Assembly: GCA_027083995.1 (NCBI GenBank)
Contig: JALWME010000230.1
Location: 1 to 10,275, forward strand
Length of the DNA: 10,275 nucleotides
Direction: 5' to 3'
Source of the DNA: Sulfurovum sp.
GTDB taxonomy: Bacteria; Campylobacterota; Campylobacteria; Campylobacterales; Sulfurovaceae
In this document: piece by piece, positions 1 through 5,293 of the stretch
Layout of the letters: every line of letters begins with the position of its first letter
How positions within the stretch are numbered: position 1 is the stretch's first letter
The notes under the pieces: generated by a model
What the model saw: only the letters and a program-made list of their open reading frames with translations
What the model was told of the DNA's origin: nothing
Database searches by the model: none
Made by a program: the position numbers and the translations under genes

Positions 1-198
1 GCAGTGTATCAAAATCTACTTACAGTATGCGATGGAGTTTTTTGTCCTCATAAGATACAAGACTATATTTCGATAGAATACTACTATAAAAATTTTGAAC
101 CACTTTCCTTTGAAGAGATTGAAGAGATTGTAGAAGCACAAATGCAAGAGAATAAAAATACAGAAGAAACCCATAAGGATAATAAAATAGATGAATGA
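1..198 (+). CDS. Predicted phosphoribosyltransferase, C-terminal end (partial)
   Basis: The frame is open from the left edge, so only the last 65 residues are seen; the GTG at 4-6 is an internal codon, not a start. The visible part reads VCDGVFCPHKIQDYISIEYY and then an acidic LSFEEIEEIVEA segment. From memory, this matches the C-terminus of the predicted phosphoribosyltransferases (COG1926-like) that sit next to pnp in Helicobacter and relatives. The PRPP-binding loop would lie upstream and cannot be checked. The last ~20 residues are a charged, probably disordered tail. The stop overlaps the pnp start by 8 nt, so the two genes are co-transcribed and probably translationally coupled. The substrate is unknown. 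The family call is moderately sure. Confidence 0.6.
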   Translation, partial: AVYQNLLTVCDGVFCPHKIQDYISIEYYYKNFEPLSFEEIEEIVEAQMQENKNTEETHKDNKIDE

Positions 199-2323
199 AC
201 AAATTGTAGAAATAGAAGTAAACAATCTTGAAGAGAAATATGCTTTTAATAAAGTAGCCAAACAGGCATCAGGTGCAGTAATGTATACACAGGGCAAGGC
301 TGTACTTATTGCAGCTGTTGCTATAGATGAAAAAGCGGTAGATGAAGATTTTTTACCTTTAACTGTACAGTATATGGAGAAGTCATATGCTGCAGCTAAA
401 ATTCCAGGTGGATTTATAAAGAGAGAGACAAAACCAGGTGATTTTGAGACCCTAACTTCTCGTATAGTAGATCGCTCTTTGCGTCCTTTGTTTCCTGTAG
501 GGTTTCATTATCCTGTGACTATTAGTATTATGGTGGTAAGTAGTGATGACAATGTTGACATGCAAGTAGCTGCACTTCATGCAGCCAATGCCGCACTCTT
601 TGTGTCAGATATACCTGTGCAGAAATCCATTGCTGCTGTACGCATAGGGACTCAAGGAGATAATCTTGTTATCAACCCCATGCTCGCAGAACAAGAGAAT
701 TCAGAGTTAGATTTGTTGGTAGTAGGCTCTGGAAGAGATGTTGTAATGATAGAGATGCGTACATTGGCTTCAAAAAGTGACGATGGACAATCTGCAAATG
801 AATTTTCTGATGATGCATTGGTAGATGTGATTGCTATGGCCACAGAGTCTATTGATAATGCTACTTCCAGTTATGAAAAAACATTTAGCCCCTTGTGTAG
901 AGAACCACTAGACTTGGTGATGGCTGAAGATAAAGTAGATACTGCACTTTACGCTTATATAGAAAATAAATATGCTTCTGATATAGAAAAAGCCATTACC
1001 CACATGGCTAAGTCTGAGCGTTCATCAGAGCTTAAAAAAATCCGTACAGCGATTTTATTGGCTTTGGAGTCTGAGGGTAAAGAGGTAGATAAAGCATTGG
1101 TCTCTAAAGTACTTGAGCGTTATAAAAAAACAGCTGTAAGAGAGATGATATTAGAGAAAAATGTACGTGCAGACGGTAGAGCTTTGGATGAAGTAAGACC
1201 TATCACTATAGAGACAAATTTATTGCCTTCTGTACATGGTTCATGTCTTTTTACGCGTGGACAAACACAAGCACTTGTGACAGTAACTTTAGGTGATAAA
1301 AAAGATGCACAGATGTATGAGCTTATCACGCAAAAAAGTGCACAATCAGAAACATTTATGGTGCATTATAATTTTCCAGGCTATTCTGTAGGTGAAGCAA
1401 AATATATAGGGGCACCAGGCAGAAGAGAGTTAGGGCATGGAAATCTTGGAAAACGTGCGATGGAGCCTACAGTGCCTCTGGATTTTGATGGCAGTATTCG
1501 TATTGTTTCAGAAATTTTAGAATCTAATGGTTCTTCCTCTATGGCTACCATCTGTGGTGGATCTTTGGCTCTTAGAGCTGCCAAAATAGAGACCTCTGCA
1601 TTGGTAGCAGGTATTGCAATGGGTCTTGTAAGTGAAGGGAATAAGTATGCAGTCCTTACTGATATTATGGGACTCGAAGACCATGACGGTGATATGGATT
1701 TTAAAGTAGCAGGAACTAAAGATGGTATTACTGCACTTCAGATGGATATGAAGCTTGGCGGCATTGACTTAGATGTTTTAAAAATTGCACTGGCCAAAGC
1801 AAGTCAGGGTAAAAATCATATTTTGGATTTGATGGAGGAGGCTGCAAAAAATATACAAACAAGTACTGCTCTGCCAAGTACAGAAAACTTTTCTATACAC
1901 CCTTCAAAAATTGTAGATATCATAGGAAAAGCAGGGGCAACTATACGTGAGATTATTGAGAAGTTTGAAGTAAGCATAGATCTTGACCGAGATGCTGGGG
2001 GTGTTAAAGTCTCTGGTGGAGATAAAGAGAAAGTAGCTGCTGCCAAAGCACACATAGAAGGACTTGCTTCAAGTCCTGTAAAAAAACAAATGGAATACAA
2101 AATAGGAGAGTCTTACGAGGGCAAAGTAAAACGTATCGTGGATTTTGGTCTTTTTGTTGAAATGCCAGATGGTTTTGATGCCTTACTTCACATCTCCAAA
2201 GTAGCCAAAGAACGTGTAAACAACCTAAGCGAACGTTATAGTGAAGGTGATGCTGTCACTGTAGTGGTAATGGAACAAAAAGGTAAAAAAGTAGAGTTGG
2301 CGACACCGGAGTTTTTAGCATAA
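191..2323 (+). CDS. pnp: Polyribonucleotide nucleotidyltransferase (PNPase)
   Basis: PNPase is a trimeric cytoplasmic 3'-5' exoribonuclease that degrades RNA phosphorolytically to nucleoside diphosphates, and can add tails in reverse. At 710 residues the protein is full length. Order of domains: RNase PH-like 1 (about 10-140), helical linker (about 150-300), RNase PH-like 2 (about 320-540), KH with a GKAG loop at 579-582, and S1 (634-710). The phosphate-binding SSSMATICGG is at 448-457. The metal-binding aspartates fall at D497 and D503 in EDHDGDMDFKVAG, aligning with E. coli D486 and D492. The loop PGGFIKRE takes the place of E. coli FFRR. The start is supported by AAGGAT at 175-180. Because the gene starts inside an upstream cistron, the long structured leader used for pnp autoregulation in enterobacteria is absent. 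The next gene starts on the last base of its stop codon. Confidence 0.97.
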   Translation: MNEQIVEIEVNNLEEKYAFNKVAKQASGAVMYTQGKAVLIAAVAIDEKAVDEDFLPLTVQYMEKSYAAAKIPGGFIKRETKPGDFETLTSRIVDRSLRPLFPVGFHYPVTISIMVVSSDDNVDMQVAALHAANAALFVSDIPVQKSIAAVRIGTQGDNLVINPMLAEQENSELDLLVVGSGRDVVMIEMRTLASKSDDGQSANEFSDDALVDVIAMATESIDNATSSYEKTFSPLCREPLDLVMAEDKVDTALYAYIENKYASDIEKAITHMAKSERSSELKKIRTAILLALESEGKEVDKALVSKVLERYKKTAVREMILEKNVRADGRALDEVRPITIETNLLPSVHGSCLFTRGQTQALVTVTLGDKKDAQMYELITQKSAQSETFMVHYNFPGYSVGEAKYIGAPGRRELGHGNLGKRAMEPTVPLDFDGSIRIVSEILESNGSSSMATICGGSLALRAAKIETSALVAGIAMGLVSEGNKYAVLTDIMGLEDHDGDMDFKVAGTKDGITALQMDMKLGGIDLDVLKIALAKASQGKNHILDLMEEAAKNIQTSTALPSTENFSIHPSKIVDIIGKAGATIREIIEKFEVSIDLDRDAGGVKVSGGDKEKVAAAKAHIEGLASSPVKKQMEYKIGESYEGKVKRIVDFGLFVEMPDGFDALLHISKVAKERVNNLSERYSEGDAVTVVVMEQKGKKVELATPEFLA

Positions 2324-3111
2324 TGGTAAAAGAGGAAGAATATACTTTTCCCTGGGGATTTCATTTGGGAGACTTGGTTAAAGGCAGTGATAGTGTACCT
2401 TTGTATACCAACACAAATGATGGTGGATTTTGTCTGCTCTATGACAAAGTATCAGAAAAAAAAGCTGACAATCTGCTAGAGAGTCTCTGTCTTGAACTCC
2501 TCTCTTCTATGCCCCATAAGAGTTTAAAAATAGATATTTTTGACTTTGGCAAAAAGAAGTTTTACCATCTCTCACCTTTACAATATATAGAGCTTTATAA
2601 AGCATCATACGATACTACCATGATTGAAGAGTCATTTGGAGCACTTGAAGAGACTATTATCTCTCGCCATACCGAGCTTTTGTGTTGTAATAGAAAAACG
2701 ATTAATGAACATAACCAGAAATCAAGAATGAAACAAGGGTATCATCTGGTCTTGATAAATCTTGATTGTTTTCCAACAGAGGATTATACATTACGTAGGA
2801 TTCAAAATTTTATAGAGTCAGCAGAACAAGCAGGGGTCTATGTGATAGCCTTTGGGTACGAAGAACTGGAGCAAAATCAAAGTGAGACTGTGCAGGCTAT
2901 ATTGAGATACTTTAAAACACTTAAAGTGAGTAAGGGTGAATTTGCCATAACTCCAGAGATATTTGAGTTTATGGAACTTTTAGAAGAGCGTCAATTTGAA
3001 CCACTGGACCTAAACAAGCAAGGTCTGCTTCAAGAAGTCATGACAAAAGCAGACCTGGAAAAACTTATGAGTTCAGACAATATCAAACTAGAAGAGAACA
3101 CGAAAGTCTAA
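2323..3111 (+). CDS. FtsK/EssC-like pseudo-ATPase, function unknown
   Basis: I do not recognise this 262-residue protein by name. Its order of segments follows an FtsK/SpoIIIE/EssC ATPase core: WGFHLGDLV (11-19), a strand plus helix at 36-60, a second strand LKIDIFDF (68-75, at the FtsK IDPK position), ALEETIISRH (107-116) followed by INEHNQKSR (127-135, like the ERR...YN segment), YHLVLINLD (140-148, Walker B position) and IESAEQAGVYVIAFG (164-178, like the RAAGIHLILATQRP segment). The match is ungapped across the Walker A region, but GTTGSGKS is replaced by KVSEKKAD (42-49) and the Walker B DE by NL, so ATP hydrolysis is unlikely. There is no signal peptide or membrane helix. The start ATG shares a base with the pnp stop, implying coupled translation. 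The role is unknown; a structural or partner-binding role is an inference. The homology comes from recalled FtsK sequence only. Confidence 0.85.
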   Translation: MVKEEEYTFPWGFHLGDLVKGSDSVPLYTNTNDGGFCLLYDKVSEKKADNLLESLCLELLSSMPHKSLKIDIFDFGKKKFYHLSPLQYIELYKASYDTTMIEESFGALEETIISRHTELLCCNRKTINEHNQKSRMKQGYHLVLINLDCFPTEDYTLRRIQNFIESAEQAGVYVIAFGYEELEQNQSETVQAILRYFKTLKVSKGEFAITPEIFEFMELLEERQFEPLDLNKQGLLQEVMTKADLEKLMSSDNIKLEENTKV

Positions 3112-3145
3112 TGTTTTAGTCAGCATAAATTAAATGATAGTTGGC

Positions 3146-3151
3146 TATAAT
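3146..3151 (+). promoter_or_regulatory. Promoter -10 box for atpE
   Basis: A perfect TATAAT lies 34 bp after the preceding stop and 142 bp before the atpE ATG. No convincing -35 is visible, which is usual for the main sigma factor promoters of this phylum. The box and the four bases after it (CACG) are identical to the promoter box at 6480-6489. Confidence 0.6.
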
Positions 3152-3157
3152 CACGCG

Positions 3158-3293
3158 TTTATAAAAAGTAATCAGTAGGGAAACAGCTTGCATTTATGTG
3201 GTTGTTGGTGATGGAAACATCATTTACGCTATCCGAACAGACTTTGAGAACAGTCACAGAGACTTAAAATCTATTAATTTAAAGGATATAAAA
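3158..3293 (+). promoter_or_regulatory. Long structured 5' leader of atpE
   Basis: If transcription starts just after the TATAAT box, the leader is about 135 nt. It contains a GNRA-type hairpin: TGATG (3209-3213), loop GAAA, CATCA (3218-3222), extendable by one G-U pair. Flanking TTGTTGG (3202-3208) can pair with CCGAACAG (3233-3240) if one G is bulged, although its last base would then compete with that G-U pair. I recognise no known riboswitch. Function is an inference. Confidence 0.35.
3281..3287 (+). promoter_or_regulatory. Ribosome binding site deciding the atpE start
   Basis: AAAGGAT lies 6 nt before the ATG at 3294. An in-frame ATG at 3198 would add 32 residues that do not look like subunit c and has no purine-rich site before it, so 3294 is the start. 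Confidence 0.8.
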
Positions 3294-3605
3294 ATGAAAA
3301 AGTTTTTCTTACTTTTCTTGGCACTTGGTGCTGTTGCATTTGCTGGTGAAGCAGATGGTGAATCTATGATTAAAGCATACTCAGTAGTTGCTGCGGGTGT
3401 TGGTCTTGGTCTTGCGGCTCTTGGTGGAGCTATTGGTATGGGTCATACTGCAGCTGCAACTATCGCGGGTACTGCTAGAAACCCAGGTCTTGGTGGTAAA
3501 CTAATGACTACAATGTTTATTGCTCTTGCAATGATTGAAGCACAGGTTATCTATACATTGGTAATTGCCCTTATCGCACTTTACGCGAACCCGTATTTAG
3601 GTTAA
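3294..3605 (+). CDS. atpE: F0F1 ATP synthase subunit c
   Basis: Subunit c forms the rotating ring in the inner membrane that carries protons through F0. The protein has 103 residues: a leader MKKFFLLFLALGAVAFA (1-17), a first transmembrane helix (about 29-53), the polar loop ARNPG (61-65) that contacts the F1 stalk, and a second helix (about 71-97) with the ion-carrying glutamate E82 in MIEAQ. The residue after E82 is alanine, not the serine/threonine typical of sodium-binding c subunits, so proton coupling is likely. The first 17 residues look like a cleavable signal peptide ending in AFA. This fits the family in Campylobacterota, where subunit c is longer than the usual ~80 residues. The gene stands alone, away from other atp genes, with its own promoter, as in related genomes. 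Confidence 0.95.
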   Translation: MKKFFLLFLALGAVAFAGEADGESMIKAYSVVAAGVGLGLAALGGAIGMGHTAAATIAGTARNPGLGGKLMTTMFIALAMIEAQVIYTLVIALIALYANPYLG

Positions 3606-3618
3606 TCCTAAAAACAAC

Positions 3619-3644
3619 ACTCTATGGCATCTTTGTCATGGAGT
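3619..3644 (+). terminator. Hairpin just after atpE (no U-tract)
   Basis: ACTCTATGGCA (3619-3629) pairs with TGTCATGGAGT (3634-3644) around a TCTT loop: 11 pairs, two of them G-U. It begins 13 nt after the atpE stop. No T-run follows at once, so it may stabilise the mRNA 3' end rather than terminate. Confidence 0.5.
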
Positions 3645-3663
3645 ATCCCTCAGTTTAAGTTTT

Positions 3664-3690
3664 GATACAACTTTAAAAGTATCTTTTTTT
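3664..3690 (+). terminator. Weak intrinsic terminator downstream of atpE
   Basis: GATAC (3664-3668) can pair with GTATC (3679-3683), and seven Ts follow at 3684-3690. The stem is short and AT-rich with a 10-nt loop, so this is only a candidate. Together with the hairpin at 3619-3644 it would end the atpE message before the tRNA. Confidence 0.4.
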
Positions 3691-3706
3691 ATGTGACTAG
3701 TCACAT
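3691..3706. promoter_or_regulatory. Perfect 16-bp palindrome, CRP/FNR-type half-sites
   Basis: ATGTGACTAGTCACAT is its own reverse complement. The half-sites TGTGA/TCACA are those of CRP, but the spacer is 4 bp (as in FNR sites), not 6. It sits directly after a T7 run and 77 bp before tRNA-Leu. It may be an operator or part of the terminator region. Function is inferred. Confidence 0.4.
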
Positions 3707-3783
3707 GAGCTTTCTGCTGAAGAAAACACAGCGTTAGCGAAAGTAGATGAAGCTTCTGCTTTAGATACGTTCTTTTAATAGTT

Positions 3784-3867
3784 GCGCACGTGGTGGAACG
3801 GTAGACACGCGGGCTTGAGGGGCTCGTGCTTCGCGGCGTGGAGGTTCAAATCCTCTCGTGCGCACCA
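3784..3867 (+). tRNA. tRNA-Leu (anticodon GAG)
   Basis: This leucine tRNA reads CUC/CUU codons. The acceptor stem is GCGCACG (3784-3790) with CGTGCGC (3857-3863), followed by discriminator A and an encoded CCA (3865-3867). The D-arm has GGTGGAACGGTAGACAC, typical of leucine tRNAs. The anticodon stem CGGGC/GCTCG encloses TTGAGGG with GAG at 3817-3819. A variable arm (about TGCTTCGCGGCGT) marks a class II tRNA but is short for a leucine tRNA. The T-arm is GGAGG-TTCAAAT-CCTCT. I see no second copy of the tRNA 3' end, so there is no sign of an integrated element. The only candidate -10 is TAGATA at 3762-3767, which is weak. Confidence 0.95.
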
Positions 3868-3893
3868 TCTTCTTAATATTGACAAAATTGAAA

Positions 3894-3929
3894 ATTATGA
3901 TACATAATAATATGATTTATGCTATAAAT
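3894..3929. promoter_or_regulatory. Pair of 15-bp dyads upstream of hup
   Basis: Two inverted repeats of 6-3-6 form follow each other: ATTATG-ATA-CATAAT (3894-3908) and ATTTAT-GCT-ATAAAT (3915-3929). Their centres are 21 bp apart, two helical turns, so they face the same side of the DNA. The second overlaps an extended -10-like TGCTATAAA (3920-3928). They look like an operator pair, but the sequence is AT-rich and chance is possible. Confidence 0.3.
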
Positions 3930-3962
3930 AAGTAATTTTCTCGTAAAAAACACTAAAACAAC

Positions 3963-3981
3963 GCTATTTTGGGCTATTTTG
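3963..3981 (+). repeat. Tandem GCTATTTTG repeat abutting the hup -35
   Basis: GCTATTTTG occurs at 3963-3971 and again at 3973-3981, one helical turn apart, ending one base before the TTGACA box. It could be an UP-like element or a regulator site for hup. Confidence 0.45.
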
Positions 3982-3982
3982 C

Positions 3983-4010
3983 TTGACATAATATTTTCTT
4001 GTGCTATAAT
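3983..4010 (+). promoter_or_regulatory. Strong sigma-70 promoter of hup
   Basis: TTGACA (3983-3988) and TATAAT (4005-4010) are both perfect, with a 16-bp spacer and an extended TGC before the -10. This is the only near-consensus promoter in the window, fitting an abundant nucleoid protein. The 5' leader would be about 25 nt. Confidence 0.85.
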
Positions 4011-4041
4011 AACTGCATCTTAAAACTTAAAAGGAAGAAGA

Positions 4042-4323
4042 ATGACAAAAGCAGATTTCGTAGAACTAGTACAAAAGAATGGTGAGTTTGAAAGTAAAGC
4101 AGCAGCAGAGAGAGCAGTAAAAGCATTTATTTCATCAGTAACTGAAGCACTAGTAAAAAAAGAATCAGTATCTTTGGTAGGATTTGGTACGTTTTCAACT
4201 GTAGAAGTAGCAGAAAAGTCTGGTAAAGTACCAGGAACAGATAAAACATATACTAAAGCAGCACATACAGCTCCTAAATTTAAAATAGGTAAAACGCTTA
4301 AAGATGCAGTAGCAGGTAAGTAA
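4042..4323 (+). CDS. hup: HU-family DNA-binding protein
   Basis: HU is a small dimeric nucleoid protein that bends DNA and compacts the chromosome. The protein has 93 residues, the normal length. Two N-terminal helices form the dimer base (about 3-38). SLVGFGTFSTVEV (45-57) is the family's GFG turn and first strand. The DNA-binding arm carries GKVPGTDKTY (61-70) with the intercalating proline at 64, and APKFKIGKTLKDAV closes the body. The arm resembles Helicobacter HU more than E. coli HU as I remember them: GKVPG-D-K replaces the usual GRNPQTG, so it has lysines rather than arginines. AAGGAAG at 4031-4037 is the ribosome binding site. The gene appears monocistronic between a strong promoter and a 3' hairpin. 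Confidence 0.95.
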   Translation: MTKADFVELVQKNGEFESKAAAERAVKAFISSVTEALVKKESVSLVGFGTFSTVEVAEKSGKVPGTDKTYTKAAHTAPKFKIGKTLKDAVAGK

Positions 4324-4330
4324 AGCCTTT

Positions 4331-4359
4331 GGTATCTACTACTTGGGGTAGTAGGTATC
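4331..4359 (+). terminator. Hairpin after hup (no U-tract)
   Basis: GGTATCTACTAC (4331-4342) pairs with GTAGTAGGTATC (4348-4359) around TTGGG: 12 pairs, two of them G-U, starting 7 nt after the hup stop. No T-run follows. It probably marks the end of the hup message or protects it. Confidence 0.55.
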
Positions 4360-4408
4360 ACTTCAAAAACCACTTCAGTTCCAGCTTTATAAACTACACT
4401 TTTATACA

Positions 4409-4414
4409 TATAAT
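4409..4414 (+). promoter_or_regulatory. Possible -10 box upstream of the DUF5718 gene
   Basis: A perfect TATAAT lies 78 bp before the ATG at 4493. Surrounding DNA is very AT-rich, so chance is possible. Confidence 0.3.
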
Positions 4415-4459
4415 TATCTAAATTTTATTTTCAAAAACACAACCTAACCATCACTAAGA

Positions 4460-4465
4460 TATACT
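4460..4465 (+). promoter_or_regulatory. Probable -10 box of the DUF5718 gene
   Basis: TATACT lies 27 bp before the ATG at 4493, giving a leader of about 20 nt. Because it directly abuts the upstream ATG at 4466, a transcript from here could not use that codon. Confidence 0.4.
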
Positions 4466-4482
4466 ATGTCAATTATTTGGCT

Positions 4483-4489
4483 AAGGATT
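4483..4489 (+). promoter_or_regulatory. Ribosome binding site deciding the DUF5718 start
   Basis: AAGGATT sits just before the ATG at 4493, while the in-frame ATG at 4466 has no purine-rich site. The protein from 4493 begins close to the conserved GIAGNF motif, as expected for the family. Confidence 0.7.
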
Positions 4490-4492
4490 TTT

Positions 4493-5293
4493 ATGCAATT
4501 AAATGAGGTACTATGTTTAGGTATAGCAGGGAATTTTGCACATCATCTAGAACAGGCAGGAGAACTGGATGATTTTAAAAATGTTGTGACTACTGAAGTA
4601 GATGCACCTAAAGGTATCTTTCCTTTTTATTTACCAGATTCAGAGACTTTTTTAGGGATATACTCTATTGGTACAGACAGACTTCACCTTCCTGCAGATA
4701 AAGCCAATGTACAAGTTGAACCAGAAATAGCTGTATTGTTTGATATTGTGTATGATGAAAATAGAAATGTATCAGATTTGACAGCCCAAAAGTTTACTAC
4801 TTTTAATGATTGTACTATACGTAAAAAGGGTGCAAAAAAAATATCTGAAAAAAAGTCATGGGGTATAAACTCTAAAGGTATAGGCAATAAATGGATAGAG
4901 ATAGACAGCTTTGAGAAGGGTGGTGTGATGGATAACTATCATCTATGCTCTTTTGTAAAGCGTGATGGTGTACTGCACCCTTATGGTGTAGATGTGCCAC
5001 TACTTGGGTATTCATATTTCTATAGTAAGCTTAAAACATGGCTTATAGAGAAGATGAATACGCAAAAAGATTTTGGACCATTAGAAGATATAGCACAGTA
5101 TGTTAAGGCATCTAACTATCCAAAGCAAGTACTTGTTTCTATAGGTGCCACTGCGTATACAGAATTTGGAGAGCATCATTACCTTCAAGGTGGTGATGAA
5201 GTTTATGTGATGGCGTATGATATTCGCAACGATAATCTGGACTTTATGCCAAGCAGCACAAAAGTGTTACTCCATCAAAAGGTACACTCTTAG
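4493..5293 (+). CDS. DUF5718 family protein, probable FAH-fold enzyme
   Basis: The 266-residue protein starts with [16 protein letters not shown] (9-24), the signature I associate with DUF5718, whose function is unknown. Several segments line up by eye with the fumarylacetoacetate hydrolase (FAH) superfamily: GNFAHH (13-18) with the GRNYAAH lid; GIFPFYLP (41-48) with the P-FLKP strand; [10 protein letters not shown] (75-84) with the metal-binding E-x-E; TFNDCTIR (103-110) with GNDVSARD; SKGIG (127-131) with the K that follows; [12 protein letters not shown]...GGDEVYV (215-239) with the ATGTPAGVG...PGDVVEV end. E76, E78, D106 and K128 have almost the spacing of FAHD1 E71, E73, D102 and K123. 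It is probably a cytoplasmic metal-dependent hydrolase, decarboxylase or isomerase; the substrate is unknown. Its stop overlaps the convergent dnaJ stop by 4 bp. Confidence 0.85.
   Translation: MQLNEVLCLGIAGNFAHHLEQAGELDDFKNVVTTEVDAPKGIFPFYLPDSETFLGIYSIGTDRLHLPADKANVQVEPEIAVLFDIVYDENRNVSDLTAQKFTTFNDCTIRKKGAKKISEKKSWGINSKGIGNKWIEIDSFEKGGVMDNYHLCSFVKRDGVLHPYGVDVPLLGYSYFYSKLKTWLIEKMNTQKDFGPLEDIAQYVKASNYPKQVLVSIGATAYTEFGEHHYLQGGDEVYVMAYDIRNDNLDFMPSSTKVLLHQKVHS

Noticed and set aside
3198..3293. N-terminal extension of AtpE from an upstream in-frame ATG
   Set aside because: The 32 added residues are unlike subunit c, no ribosome binding site precedes that ATG, and AAAGGAT marks the ATG at 3294.
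3784..3867. tRNA-Leu as an attachment site for an integrated element
   Set aside because: No repeat of the tRNA 3' end, integrase or phage gene is present in the window.
4020..4409. Minus-strand open frame of 129 codons opposite hup
   Set aside because: It is antisense to a clear HU gene, with low-complexity Ser/Thr/Ala composition and no recognisable motif.
4466..4492. Earlier start for the DUF5718 gene
   Set aside because: It lacks a ribosome binding site and directly follows a -10-like TATACT; AAGGATT supports 4493.
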